NCBI RefSeq assembly: GCF_022340605.1
Contig: NZ_JAJDNQ010000047.1
Span: 1-50,088, forward strand
Source of the DNA: Thiohalocapsa sp.
GTDB lineage: Bacteria; Pseudomonadota; Gammaproteobacteria; Chromatiales; Chromatiaceae
Direction: 5' to 3'
DNA length: 50,088 bases
In this document: positions 18,400-26,773 of the stretch, one piece after another
Layout of the letters: the number at the start of each line of letters is the position of its first letter
Numbering within the stretch: position 1 is the stretch's first letter
Program-made: the position numbers and the translations under genes
The notes under the pieces: model-generated
The model's database searches: none
Told to the model about the DNA's origin: nothing
The model's input: the letters and a program-made list of their open reading frames with translations, nothing else

Positions 18400-20067
18400 A
18401 TGCATCCCAACCTCGTCTGCGCGCTGGCGCCGGGGGTCCTCGACGCGTTCACCGACGCCGAGGGCCGCGCCATCCTCGCCGGCGGCCGCGTCGGGCTGGA
18501 GAAAGAGGCGCTCAGGGTCACCGCCGACAGCTCGGTGGCCACAACCCCCCACCCGCCGGCGCTCGGCTCGGCGCTCACCCATCCCTGCATCACCACGGAT
18601 TTTTCCGAGGCGCTGCTGGAGCTGGTGACGCCGGCGCTGGCGTCCTCGCAGGAGGTGCTGGCGCTGCTGGACGACCTGCACCGCTTCGTCTACGGTCGGA
18701 TCGGCGACGAGCGCCTGTGGGCTACCAGCATGCCCTGTGTGCTGCATGGCGGCGCCCAGATCCCGCTCGCGCAGTACGGCAGCTCCAATGCCGGGCGCAT
18801 GAAGACCGTCTACCGCCGTGGGCTGGGCAACCGCTACGGGCGGGTGATGCAGGTCATCGCCGGCGTGCATTTCAATTACTCCGTTGACGACCGGCTGTGG
18901 CAACGGCTTCCGGGACTGCCCGGCTTTGCGGCGCGTGCGGACGCCCGCCCGGGCGGGGCCGATGCCGGCGGCGAGCAGGCGCTGCGTGCCGACGGCTACA
19001 TGGGCATGGTGCGCAACCTGCAGCGGCTAGGCTGGCTGGTGCCCTACCTGTTCGGTGCCTCGCCCGCGGTGTGCAAGAGCTTCGTGCAGAACGCCGCGAC
19101 GGACCTGGAATCCTTCGACGCCACCACCTTCTTCTACCCCTATGCCACCTCGCTGCGCATGGGCGACATCGGCTATCAGAACCGCCAGGAAGCCGGCACC
19201 GGCATGAAGGCCTGCTACGACAGCCTGGATGCCTACATCAGGAGCCTCACCTGGGCCATCGAGACGCCCTGCCCGCAGTACGAGACCATCGGCGTCAAGG
19301 TCAACGGCCGCTACGAACAGCTCAACGACCATGTGCTGCAAATCGAGAACGAGTACTACAGCACCGTCCGCCCGAAGCAGCTCACCGACTGGATGGAGCG
19401 CCCGACCCTGGCGCTGCGCCGCCGCGGGGTGCTTTACGTGGAGCTGCGCTCGGTGGACGTGAATGCTTGCCACCCGCTCGGCATCGACGCGGAGCAGATG
19501 GGCTTTCTCAGGCTCTTCATGCTCTACAGCCTGCTGGCGGACGGCCCGCGCATCGACGCGCGCGAGCGCCGTGCCATCGACGCCAACCAAGTGCTGGCCG
19601 CCCACCGCGGCCGGGAGCCGGGGCTGCGACTGCGGGCGGGGGCCGATTCACTGACGCTGCGCGACTGGGCACTGCGGGTGCTGGACGCCATGCAGCCGCT
19701 CGCGGAGCTGCTGGACGGTAGCCTAGATGACGGGCGTGGCGGCGACTATTGCCGTGGGCTGGCCGCGCAGCGGGCCAAGGTGCTCGACCCGGAGCTGACG
19801 CCGTCCGCGCGCATGTTGGCCGAGATGCGCGAGCGCGGCGAGGGTTTTGCGCAATTCGCGCGCCGGCTCACCGAGCAGCACCGCAAGACCTTTCTGGCCG
19901 CGCCGCCGTCGCCGGAGCGGGTTGCCTGGCTCATGGACTTGGCCGCCACGTCGCTGGATCGCCAGCGTGCCATCGAGGCGGCCGACGACATCGACTTCGA
20001 CGAGTTCCTGCGCCGCTACTTCGCCCAGAGCGAGGCGCACCCGGTGGAACTGGCGGCGCCGGTCTGA
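18400..20067 (+). CDS. gshA: Glutamate-cysteine ligase GshA
   Basis: Catalyses ATP-dependent joining of glutamate and cysteine, the first and limiting step of glutathione synthesis. The 555 residues resemble the proteobacterial GshA type: GRVGLEKEALRV (metal/ATP-binding), ITTDFSEALLELVTPA, YGSSNAGRMKTVYRRGLGNR, the YANTSLRMGDIGYQ-like segment (here YATSLRMGDIGYQNR), IENEYYSTVRPK, and VELRSVDVNACHPLGI. It starts 2 bp after the prc stop, so the two are probably co-transcribed. The C-terminal third (from about residue 400) is helical and variable, as usual. Confidence 0.94.
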   Translation: MHPNLVCALAPGVLDAFTDAEGRAILAGGRVGLEKEALRVTADSSVATTPHPPALGSALTHPCITTDFSEALLELVTPALASSQEVLALLDDLHRFVYGRIGDERLWATSMPCVLHGGAQIPLAQYGSSNAGRMKTVYRRGLGNRYGRVMQVIAGVHFNYSVDDRLWQRLPGLPGFAARADARPGGADAGGEQALRADGYMGMVRNLQRLGWLVPYLFGASPAVCKSFVQNAATDLESFDATTFFYPYATSLRMGDIGYQNRQEAGTGMKACYDSLDAYIRSLTWAIETPCPQYETIGVKVNGRYEQLNDHVLQIENEYYSTVRPKQLTDWMERPTLALRRRGVLYVELRSVDVNACHPLGIDAEQMGFLRLFMLYSLLADGPRIDARERRAIDANQVLAAHRGREPGLRLRAGADSLTLRDWALRVLDAMQPLAELLDGSLDDGRGGDYCRGLAAQRAKVLDPELTPSARMLAEMRERGEGFAQFARRLTEQHRKTFLAAPPSPERVAWLMDLAATSLDRQRAIEAADDIDFDEFLRRYFAQSEAHPVELAAPV

Positions 20068-20390
20068 GAGGGCGTGAAGACAACCGCTCGCGAGGCGCTG
20101 CCTCAAGACCGACAACGGCATGAGGCGGCGAATGCCGCGTCGATCGACTCCCGGCATGCAACAAGGGCCTATTGGAGCGTTTCTCCCAACTTTGCTTTCG
20201 TTGTCGTTGTCGTTGTCGTTGTCGAGTATCCGGTCACGACCACGACAACGACCACGAGCAGAGACTTCGACCCGGTTCCTCGGCTCCGCCCTCACCCGGG
20301 TTGACTCCTGCAAAATTGGCTGAAACGGGGCACTAGTTCCATCCGGCGCTGTGTCGGGCTGCGTTCCTCAGCCCGATCTGGGCAGGTGCG
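20068..20390. other. 323-bp spacer after gshA, repeat-containing
   Basis: It holds the GTCGTT/ACGACC hairpin-like array (20196-20259) and, at 20350-20378, a palindrome GTCGGGCTGCGTTCCTCAGCCCGA, a REP-type element related to those at 35.2, 41.6 and 44.1 kb. No gene is supported: the short open frames here encode homopolymer-like Val/Thr runs from the array. Confidence 0.7.
20196..20259 (+). repeat. GTCGTT tandem array with inverted ACGACC arm
   Basis: Five tandem TCGTTG hexamers (20198 on) are followed by CGAGTATCCG and then CACGACCACGACAACGACC. The right arm is roughly the reverse complement of the left, so the whole can fold into a long hairpin. A second copy in the opposite orientation lies at about 44000-44058, sharing the core CGGATACTCGACAACGACAA. 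Confidence 0.8.
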
Positions 20391-21257
20391 TCAGCCGCGC
20401 CCGCCGCGGGCGATCCGCTTCAGCGCCCGGTCCAGCGCGCCCGTGCCGAGCACGCGCCGCAGGGTGCCCATCAGGTAGGTGGGGAAGGTCACGTAGTAGC
20501 GCGGTCGCGGCCGCGGGCTCTCCAGGGCATGGACCAGTTTCTTCAGCACCGCCTCCGGCGGCAGCGTGAAGGGCTGCACCGGACCCTCCATGGTGAGCCG
20601 CTGCACCATGCGCTCGTAGGTGGCGCGGTGGACACTGTGCTCGGCGTCGATGGTGTGCTGGTACACGGCATAGCCGTTGTCGCGGAAGCGGCTCAGGATG
20701 GGCCCGGGCTCGATGAGCGACACCCTGATGCCGCTGCCGGCGAGCTCCAGCCGCAGCGTATCGGTGAGTCCCTCCAAGGCGAACTTGCTCGCCACGTAGG
20801 CACCGCGATAGGGCAGGGCGATGAGCCCCAGCACGGAGCTGTTTTGCACGATGCGCCCGTGCCCCTGAGTGCGCATGATGGGGATGACCCGGCAGGTCAG
20901 GTCGTGCCAGCCGAACAGGTTGGTCTCGAACTGGGCGCGCAAGACGGTCCGGGTCAGGTCTTCTACGGCGCCAGGCTGGCCATAGGCGCCGTTGTTGAAC
21001 AGCGCATCCAGATGCCCGCCGGTGTGCGCGAGCGCGGCGTCGAGCCCGGCCTGGATACTCTCCGGGTCGTCCAGGTCGAGCTGGACGGCGGTGAGACCCT
21101 CCGTCCCCAGCCGCTCGACGTCCTGCGGCTTGCGCGCCGAGGCGATGACTCGCCAGCCGCGCGCCGCCAGGCCGTGGGCGCACGCGTGGCCGATGCCGCT
21201 GGAGCAGCCGGTGATCAGGATGCTGCCCGGCGTCCCCGTGGGTTGCGGCTGCCGCAT
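20391..21257 (-). CDS. SDR-family NAD(P)-dependent oxidoreductase
   Basis: A classical short-chain dehydrogenase/reductase of 288 residues. It has the cofactor motif ITGCSSGIGHACAHGLAARG at about 14-33, LDLDDPES, NNGAYGQPG in place of the usual NNAG, the Ser of NSSVLG, and the catalytic YRGAYVASKFALEG (Tyr-x3-Lys). The C-terminal tail (about 240-288) carries VHALESPRPRPRYYVTFPTY, a region also seen in retinol-dehydrogenase-like bacterial SDRs. The substrate cannot be told. The downstream neighbour on the same strand order is the YbhB-like gene, 2 bp apart, suggesting an operon with that gene first. Confidence 0.88.
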   Translation of the reverse strand: MRQPQPTGTPGSILITGCSSGIGHACAHGLAARGWRVIASARKPQDVERLGTEGLTAVQLDLDDPESIQAGLDAALAHTGGHLDALFNNGAYGQPGAVEDLTRTVLRAQFETNLFGWHDLTCRVIPIMRTQGHGRIVQNSSVLGLIALPYRGAYVASKFALEGLTDTLRLELAGSGIRVSLIEPGPILSRFRDNGYAVYQHTIDAEHSVHRATYERMVQRLTMEGPVQPFTLPPEAVLKKLVHALESPRPRPRYYVTFPTYLMGTLRRVLGTGALDRALKRIARGGRG

Positions 21258-21259
21258 GC

Positions 21260-21736
21260 TCAGTCGCCCTTCTGGTAGGTGCCCATCAGGGCCGTCTCGG
21301 CCAGCACGTGACCGGCCATGGCCGCCTCGAGCTGGGCCTTGGTGGGCCGGTCCAGCCCCTTCAGCACGGTGTCCAGGGCGTAGAGCTTGTGGAAGTAGCG
21401 GTGGCGGCCGATGGGCGGGCAGGGGCCGCCATAGCCGGGCCGGCCCCAGTCGTTCAGACCGGACTGGCTGCCTGCCGGCAGCTGATCGTTGCGTATTGCC
21501 GCGGGTAAGCTGCCGTCAGCGGGTGGCAGGTTGTAGAGCACCCAGTGGACATAGGTCATGCGCGGCGCGGCCGGGTCCGGTGCGTCTGGGTCGTCGACGA
21601 TCAGGGCCAGGCTCTTGGCGCCTGCCGGGACGCCCTGCCAGTCGAGCTGGGGCGAGGTGTCGGCGCCCTCGCAGGTGTGCTCGCGCGGAATCCGCCCACC
21701 GTCGGTGAAGGCCGGAGAGGTAAGCTTGAGGTTCAT
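21260..21736 (-). CDS. YbhB/YbcL (PEBP, Raf-kinase-inhibitor-like) protein
   Basis: A 158-residue protein of the phosphatidylethanolamine-binding family. Motifs are REHTCEGADTSPQLDWQGVP, LALIVDDPDAPDP (the DPDxP anion pocket), YVHWVLYNLPP, and GGPCPPIGRHRYFHKLYALD (GxRYxF-type binding loop). The start at 21736 has a good GGAGG ribosome site; the longer frame to 21829 runs into the divergent fmdB-like start. No signal peptide is seen, so cytoplasmic. The bacterial role is unknown. Confidence 0.9.
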   Translation of the reverse strand: MNLKLTSPAFTDGGRIPREHTCEGADTSPQLDWQGVPAGAKSLALIVDDPDAPDPAAPRMTYVHWVLYNLPPADGSLPAAIRNDQLPAGSQSGLNDWGRPGYGGPCPPIGRHRYFHKLYALDTVLKGLDRPTKAQLEAAMAGHVLAETALMGTYQKGD

Positions 21737-21827
21737 GATCGCCTCCGTCGTGTTCGGGACATTGAATCGCTGCGCGCAAACCGTACCATGGGAGGGTTGA
21801 TCGATTTGCCCTTTTGAGGACCCGACC

Positions 21828-22202
21828 ATGCCTATCTATGCCTATCGCTGCGAGGCCTGCGGCCACGAGTTGGACGCGCTGCAGAAGCTCAGCGATGCGC
21901 CCCTGACCGACTGCCCTGCCTGTGGTGAGGCCGCGCTGAAGAAGCAACTGACGGCCGCCGCTTTTCGGCTCAAGGGCGGCGGCTGGTACGAGACCGACTT
22001 CAAAAAGGACGGCAAGAAGAACCTGCACCAGACGGACGACAAGCCCAAGGAGAAGGTCGCTGCCGCCGATAAGGGCGGCGACAAGTCCAAGGAAGCCGGC
22101 CAGGCCGCGGGCGCACCCAAGCCCGGCGGCGACAAACCGTCCGCCGCGAAGCCGGCGTCCGAAGCGAAGCCATCCGCGCCGAAGGCTGCGGCTCCGGGCT
22201 GA
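21828..22202 (+). CDS. FmdB-family zinc-ribbon protein
   Basis: A 124-residue protein starting MPIYAYRCEACGHELDAL, with the CxxC...CxxC ribbon (CEAC at about 8-11, CPAC at about 31-34) and the typical AAAFRLKGGGWYETDFK after it. The rest is a Lys/Ala/Pro-rich tail (many KPSAAKP-like repeats), likely disordered. FmdB-type proteins are small putative regulators; no function is established. It is divergent from the YbhB-like gene and 173 bp upstream of aspS. Confidence 0.88.
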   Translation: MPIYAYRCEACGHELDALQKLSDAPLTDCPACGEAALKKQLTAAAFRLKGGGWYETDFKKDGKKNLHQTDDKPKEKVAAADKGGDKSKEAGQAAGAPKPGGDKPSAAKPASEAKPSAPKAAAPG

Positions 22203-22230
22203 CCCCGGGTTGACCCCGGGTTGACCCCGG
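22200..22230 (+). repeat. Three tandem copies of TGACCCCGGGT at the fmdB-like stop
   Basis: The 11-bp unit starts with the stop codon itself and is repeated at 22211 and 22222 (last copy truncated). Since the unit is 11 bp, the three TGA triplets fall in the three different reading frames, so translation is closed in every frame. Confidence 0.85.
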
Positions 22231-22241
22231 TCGCCGAGCGC

Positions 22242-22270
22242 TTGCGCCACTCTCGGCGCAGCGCTATCTT
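22242..22270 (+). promoter_or_regulatory. Likely sigma-70 promoter of aspS
   Basis: TTGCGC (22242-22247), 17 bp, TATCTT (22265-22270). It predicts a start near 22277 and a leader of about 100 nt before aspS. The leader contains a T6 run (22276-22284 area) followed by GGCCGGCC. Both hexamers keep the most conserved bases. Confidence 0.45.
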
Positions 22271-22375
22271 GGTTCGTTTTTTCGGCCGGCCCTATGCCGC
22301 CCGAAACCTTCCTCCCGAAGCGTTTTTCAACCCGTGTGACGCGGCGGGCGTCGACGGTCAAGGGGATCGAACACC

Positions 22376-24154
22376 ATGCGCAGCCACTATTGCGGCGACC
22401 TCAACGCCGGCCTCATCGACGAGACGGTTCGGCTCACCGGCTGGGTGCACCGCCGGCGCGACCACGGCGGCGTGATCTTCGTGGACCTGCGCGACCGCAG
22501 CGGGCTGGTACAGGTGGTGTTCGATCCGGACCGCCCCGAGATGTTCGCGCTCGCCGAGCAAGTCCGCAGTGAGTACGTGCTCGCGGTCGAGGGCCGCGTG
22601 CGCCGCCGCCCGGCCGGCACCGAGAACCCGAACATGGCCACCGGCGAGGTGGAGGTGCTGGCCCTGGACCTGACGGTGCTGAACCGCGCCGAGACGCCGC
22701 CCTTCCAGCTTGAGGACTACCACACCGATACCTCCGAGGAGGTGCGGCTGCGCTACCGCTACATCGACCTGCGCCGCCCGGAGATGCAGGAGCGCCTGCG
22801 TATCCGCTCGCGCGTCACCGCCGCCCTGCGCGCCTTCCTCGATGCCGAGGGCTTCCTGGACATCGAGACTCCCATCCTCACCAAGTCCACCCCCGAGGGC
22901 GCCCGCGATTACCTGGTCCCGAGCCGCGTGCATCCGGGCGAGTTCTACGCCCTGCCGCAGTCGCCGCAGCTGTTCAAGCAGCTGCTGATGATGTCGGGCT
23001 TCGACCGCTACTATCAGGTCGCGCGCTGCTTCCGCGACGAGGACCTGCGCGCGGACCGCCAGCCCGAGTTCACCCAGCTCGACATCGAGACATCCTTCCT
23101 CGACGAGATGGCGCTGACCGGCCTGATGGAGCAGATGATCCGGCAGTTGTTCAAGCAGGTGCTCGACGTGGACCTGCCGGAGCCCTTCCCGCGCATGACC
23201 TACGCCGAGGCCATGCGTCGCTATGGCTCCGACCGCCCGGACCTGCGCGTGCCGCTGGAGCTGATCGACGTCGCCGACCTGATGGATGAGGTGGAGTTCA
23301 AGGTCTTCGCCGGCCCGGCGGCGGACCCGGAGGGCCGCGTCGTGGCGCTGCGCCTGCCCGGTGGTGGCGAGCTGACCCGCAAGGAGATCGACGACTACAC
23401 CAAGTTCGTCGGCATCTACGGGGCCAAGGGGCTCGCCTACGTCAAGGTCAACGATTGGTCCGGGCAGGGCCGCGAGGGGCTGCAATCCCCCATCCTCAAA
23501 TTCCTGCCCGATAGCGCCGTCAACGGCATCATGGAGCGCACCGCGGCGCAGGACGGCGACCTGGTGTTCTTCGGCGCCGACAAGGCCGAGGTGGTCAACG
23601 AGTCCATGGGCGCGCTGCGCACCCGCCTCGGCCACGACCGCGGCCTCGCCGAGGATGGCTGGCGCCCGCTCTGGGTCGTGGACTTCCCGATGTTCGAGCA
23701 CGACCCCCACACCGGCCGCTGGGTGGCGCTGCACCACCCCTTCACGGCACCCAAGGAGGACCAGCTCGATCGGTTGGAGTCCGACCCCGGCGGCGTCGAG
23801 TCGCGCGCCTATGATCTGGTGCTGAACGGCACCGAGGTGGGCGGCGGCTCCATCCGTATTCACCTGGAGGAGGTGCAGCGGCGCGTGTTCCGGTTGCTCA
23901 AGATCACCGACGAGGAGGCCGATGTCCGCTTCGGCTTCCTGCTCAAGGCGCTCAAGTACGGCTGCCCACCCCACGGCGGCATCGCTTTCGGCCTCGACCG
24001 CCTGGTGATGCTGATGACCGGCAGCCACTCCATCCGTGACGTCATGGCCTTCCCGAAGACCCAGACGGCGTCCTGCCTGCTCACCGACGCCCCCTCCGCG
24101 GTGGACGAGGCGCAGCTGCACGAGCTGGCGCTGCGGATCAGGTTGCGTGCCTAA
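22376..24154 (+). CDS. aspS: Aspartate-tRNA ligase
   Basis: Class II aminoacyl-tRNA synthetase of the bacterial AspRS type, 592 residues. The N-terminal OB-fold anticodon domain ([20 protein letters not shown]) is followed by class II motif 1 ([20 protein letters not shown]), motif 2 ([20 protein letters not shown], with [10 protein letters not shown]) and motif 3 ([13 protein letters not shown]). A GAD insertion domain lies at about 290-410, where this bacterial type has one. It cannot be told from this alone whether it also charges tRNA-Asn. aspS is often followed by nudB in gammaproteobacteria, as here after a small gene. Confidence 0.97.
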   Translation: MRSHYCGDLNAGLIDETVRLTGWVHRRRDHGGVIFVDLRDRSGLVQVVFDPDRPEMFALAEQVRSEYVLAVEGRVRRRPAGTENPNMATGEVEVLALDLTVLNRAETPPFQLEDYHTDTSEEVRLRYRYIDLRRPEMQERLRIRSRVTAALRAFLDAEGFLDIETPILTKSTPEGARDYLVPSRVHPGEFYALPQSPQLFKQLLMMSGFDRYYQVARCFRDEDLRADRQPEFTQLDIETSFLDEMALTGLMEQMIRQLFKQVLDVDLPEPFPRMTYAEAMRRYGSDRPDLRVPLELIDVADLMDEVEFKVFAGPAADPEGRVVALRLPGGGELTRKEIDDYTKFVGIYGAKGLAYVKVNDWSGQGREGLQSPILKFLPDSAVNGIMERTAAQDGDLVFFGADKAEVVNESMGALRTRLGHDRGLAEDGWRPLWVVDFPMFEHDPHTGRWVALHHPFTAPKEDQLDRLESDPGGVESRAYDLVLNGTEVGGGSIRIHLEEVQRRVFRLLKITDEEADVRFGFLLKALKYGCPPHGGIAFGLDRLVMLMTGSHSIRDVMAFPKTQTASCLLTDAPSAVDEAQLHELALRIRLRA

Positions 24155-24260
24155 GAAGTGCGAAGTGCGAAGTTCGGGTCGGCTCCTCGGTGCCCGGCCT
24201 CCCCACCGAACCCGGCATTGGCTGCGCTCATGTGCACTGAGGATCATCGGGGTGGCGGCG

Positions 24261-24413
24261 ATGCGCGACATCGAAGACGTGGATGCCTGGCTGCATACGC
24301 CCGAGATGCGCGAGCGTCTCGAGGCTGCCGATGCCTGGATGGCGGCGAATCCGCCGGCGGAGACCGACTTGGATGCTCTCGCCAGGCGGCTCGAGACGCA
24401 GGCCGAGGGCTGA
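24261..24413 (+). CDS. Small acidic hypothetical protein, 50 aa
   Basis: A short frame starting MRDIEDVDAWLHTPEMRERL and continuing as an amphipathic, Ala/Glu-rich helical peptide (AADAWMAANPPAETDLDALA). It lies between aspS and the nudB-like gene, same strand, with 33 bp to the next start. A GTG nine bases upstream is an alternative start. Its amino-acid make-up looks protein-like rather than like an out-of-frame shadow, but I do not recognise a family. Confidence 0.4.
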   Translation: MRDIEDVDAWLHTPEMRERLEAADAWMAANPPAETDLDALARRLETQAEG

Positions 24414-24446
24414 ATAGCCGCTTGGGCTCGTGCCTGGTGTTTCAAG

Positions 24447-24929
24447 ATGACCCCTGAAAGCGTCGAGGATCTCGCGTTGGCGAAAGCGGGGCGGAAACGC
24501 CCCATCTCCGTCCTCGTCGTGGTCTTCACCTGGGCCGGCGAGTTCCTGCTGCTGGACCGGGTGCAGCCGCCGCACTTCTGGCAGTCGGTCACGGGCAGCC
24601 TGCGGCCGGGTGAGACACCGCGCGCTGCCGCGCTGCGGGAGCTGCGCGAGGAGACCGGGCTCATCGGTGGCGGCGATCTGGTCGATCTGCACGAGAGCCG
24701 GCTATTTCCCATCAAGCCTGCCTGGCGGGCGCGCTATCGGCCTGGCGTCTGTTTTAACCGCGAGCACTGGTTCGCGCTGCCGCTGCCGGCGCGGCGCTGC
24801 ATCCGCCTCGCGCCCGGCGAGCACAGCGGTTACCGCTGGCTGCCCGCGGCGCAGGCGGCGCGGCTCACCGGCTCCTGGACCAATCGCGATGCTATCCAGC
24901 TCCTGGCCAGCCGCTACACCGGCCGTTGA
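24447..24929 (+). CDS. nudB: Nudix hydrolase, NudB-like dihydroneopterin triphosphate diphosphatase
   Basis: A 160-residue Nudix enzyme. The Nudix box GSLRPGETPRAAALRELREE, then TG(L), is complete at about 51-73, including the REL-x-EE metal ligands. The preceding LLLDRVQPPHFWQSVTGSL and later FNREHWFALPLP and GEHSGYRWLPAAQAARL fit NudB, which removes pyrophosphate from dihydroneopterin triphosphate in folate synthesis. Location shortly after aspS supports NudB. Substrate remains inferred. Confidence 0.8.
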   Translation: MTPESVEDLALAKAGRKRPISVLVVVFTWAGEFLLLDRVQPPHFWQSVTGSLRPGETPRAAALRELREETGLIGGGDLVDLHESRLFPIKPAWRARYRPGVCFNREHWFALPLPARRCIRLAPGEHSGYRWLPAAQAARLTGSWTNRDAIQLLASRYTGR

Positions 24930-24970
24930 TTGTGCTTGCCCGGCCCGCGTGCCGGTGGCAGATTGGGTGC

Positions 24971-25366
24971 ATGAACTCCGCCGTTGAGCTTTACGAGGCG
25001 CTGACCTCGGCCCCGGACGACAAGACCCGCGCCCGACTCATCGCGGAGGCGTTCGAGCGCCTGGAAGAGCGCTATCCACATCTGCCGGACCTGGCGACGC
25101 AGGCGCACCTGCGTGAGACGGAACTGCGCTTGCAGCGCGACATCGAGCGGGTTCGGGCCGAGCTCATGGCCGAGATCGAGCGTGTGCGCGCGGAGTTGAA
25201 TACCGAGATCGAGCGTGTGCGCGCGGACTTGAAGACGGACATCGAGCGCTTGCGCGCCGAGCTCAAGACCGACATCGCGCAGGTCAAGGCCGATCTCCTC
25301 AAGTGGCTGGTGCCGCTCATGTTCGCCCAAGTGGCCGCCATCGCCGCTTTGGTGGAGATGCTCTAG
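24971..25366 (+). CDS. Coiled-coil protein with C-terminal membrane helix
   Basis: The start at 24971 (MNSAVELYEALTSAPDDKTR) gives 131 residues. The middle is five near-identical 11-residue units (EIERVRAELMA, EIERVRAELNT, EIERVRADLKT, DIERLRAELKT, DIAQVKADLLK), predicted as a long coiled coil. A hydrophobic tail WLVPLMFAQVAAIAALVEML at the very end is a probable membrane anchor. It resembles the CCDC90/DUF1640-type layout. Function unknown. It overlaps nothing and starts 41 bp after nudB. Confidence 0.72.
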   Translation: MNSAVELYEALTSAPDDKTRARLIAEAFERLEERYPHLPDLATQAHLRETELRLQRDIERVRAELMAEIERVRAELNTEIERVRADLKTDIERLRAELKTDIAQVKADLLKWLVPLMFAQVAAIAALVEML

Positions 25367-25433
25367 CCGGTCGGCTGTACCCGGCGCACCGCCCGCGGCC
25401 GACCGCAGTAGCAAGGCCACCCCTGGCGACCCC

Positions 25434-26603
25434 ATGCGCATCCCCGTCGGCCCACTGCTGATCCTGCTGCTCGCCGCCGGCGCTGCCGCCGCGTGGTGGT
25501 ACGCGACACGCCCGACGCCGGTCGAGGTGCGGGTCGCGCAGGTGGAGCGCGGCCGGGTGGAGGAGATCGTCGCCAACACCCGCGCCGGCACCGTCAAGGC
25601 GTGCCGGCGGGCGCGGTTGGCGCCCGGCATCGGTGGCCAGATGGCCGAGCTCAAGGTGCATGAGGGCGACCGCGTCGAGGCCGGCCAACTGCTGCTGGCG
25701 CTGTGGAATCGCGACCTGGTCGCGCAGCTCGAGCTGGCCGAGCGCGAGGCCGAGGCCAGCGCCGCCAGCGCCCGCGCCACCTGCCTCAACGCCGAGCAGG
25801 CCGCCCGCGAGGCGGCGCGGCAGGAGAAGCTCCAGCAACGCCGCATGGCCAGCGAGGAGGCCGTGGACCGCGCCCAGACCGCCGCCGCCGCCGGCCGCGC
25901 CGACTGTGAGGCCGCCAACGCCAAGGCCCGCGTTGCCGCCGCGCGGGTTGGCGTCGCCCAGGCCGAGCTGGAGCGCACCCGGCTCACCGCGCCCTTCGCC
26001 GGTGTCGTCGCCGAGGTGTCCGGCGAGCTGAACGAGTACGTGACGCCGTCGCCCCCCGGCATTCCGACGCCGCCGGCGGTGGACCTCATCGACGACAGCT
26101 GCTTCTACATCTCCGCGCCCATCGACGAGGTGGACGCCGCCCGCGTGCGGCTGGGCTTTGCAGCGCGGGTGACCCTGGACGCCTATGCGGGGCGCGAGTT
26201 CGCCGGCGTCGTGCGGCGCATCGCTCCCTATGTGCTGGACCAGGAAAAGCAGGCCCGCACCGTCGAGGTTGAGGTCGTCATTGCCGATCCGCCCGACGAT
26301 CCGCCGCTGTTGGCCGGCTACAGCGCCGACGTGGAGATCGTCACCGCCGCGGCCGACGACACCCTGTCCATCCCCACCGCGGCCATCCGCCCGGGGTTTG
26401 ATGACGTGCCCAGCTCGGTGCTGGTGCTGCCGCCGGACGGCGTGCTCGCGTCCCGCGACATCGAGACGGGCCTTGGCAACTGGGAGCGCACCGAGGTGGT
26501 ATCGGGCCTGAAGGCTGGCGAGCGAGTGGTGCTGTCCCTGGACCGCGACGGCGTTGAGGCGGGTGCGCCGGCAGTGGCTGACGATGGCCAAGGCAAGGAT
26601 TGA
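25434..26603 (+). CDS. Periplasmic adaptor subunit (HlyD/MacA-like) of ABC exporter
   Basis: A 389-residue membrane-fusion protein. The N-terminal anchor is PLLILLLAAGAAAAWWYATR. A lipoyl/barrel-sandwich half (GIGGQMAELKVHEGDRVEAG) is followed by an Ala/Glu-rich hairpin (about 95-170). The second half is ERTRLTAPFAGVVAEVSGEL, then beta-barrel (FAARVTLDAYAGREFAG) and membrane-proximal domains. With the ATPase and two FtsX/MacB-type permeases downstream it makes a MacAB-like tripartite exporter. The substrate is unknown. It is the first gene of an operon now split by inserted DNA. Confidence 0.86.
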   Translation: MRIPVGPLLILLLAAGAAAAWWYATRPTPVEVRVAQVERGRVEEIVANTRAGTVKACRRARLAPGIGGQMAELKVHEGDRVEAGQLLLALWNRDLVAQLELAEREAEASAASARATCLNAEQAAREAARQEKLQQRRMASEEAVDRAQTAAAAGRADCEAANAKARVAAARVGVAQAELERTRLTAPFAGVVAEVSGELNEYVTPSPPGIPTPPAVDLIDDSCFYISAPIDEVDAARVRLGFAARVTLDAYAGREFAGVVRRIAPYVLDQEKQARTVEVEVVIADPPDDPPLLAGYSADVEIVTAAADDTLSIPTAAIRPGFDDVPSSVLVLPPDGVLASRDIETGLGNWERTEVVSGLKAGERVVLSLDRDGVEAGAPAVADDGQGKD

Positions 26604-26773
26604 GTGCCCACCCTCGGGTTCACGCGGGTCGCCATGGAGCGCCACTCCCGGGCAGCGCCGGCAAAGTGGCGCCCGCCAGGGCGACACGGATTTAAGGTCA
26701 AGACTCGACGTCACAGCCGGACTGAATCCGTCCACGTGGTGGCGTCACCACACCAGTCCTGCTTCTTATTGTT

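Noticed and set aside
20074-20323. Open frames coding poly-Val/poly-Thr over the GTCGTT array
   Set aside because: Homopolymers arise from the hexamer repeat; no ribosome site or family.
22358-24715. 785-codon minus-strand open frame opposite aspS and nudB
   Set aside because: His/Gly/Leu-rich shadow with no domain; it runs through two unrelated plus-strand genes.
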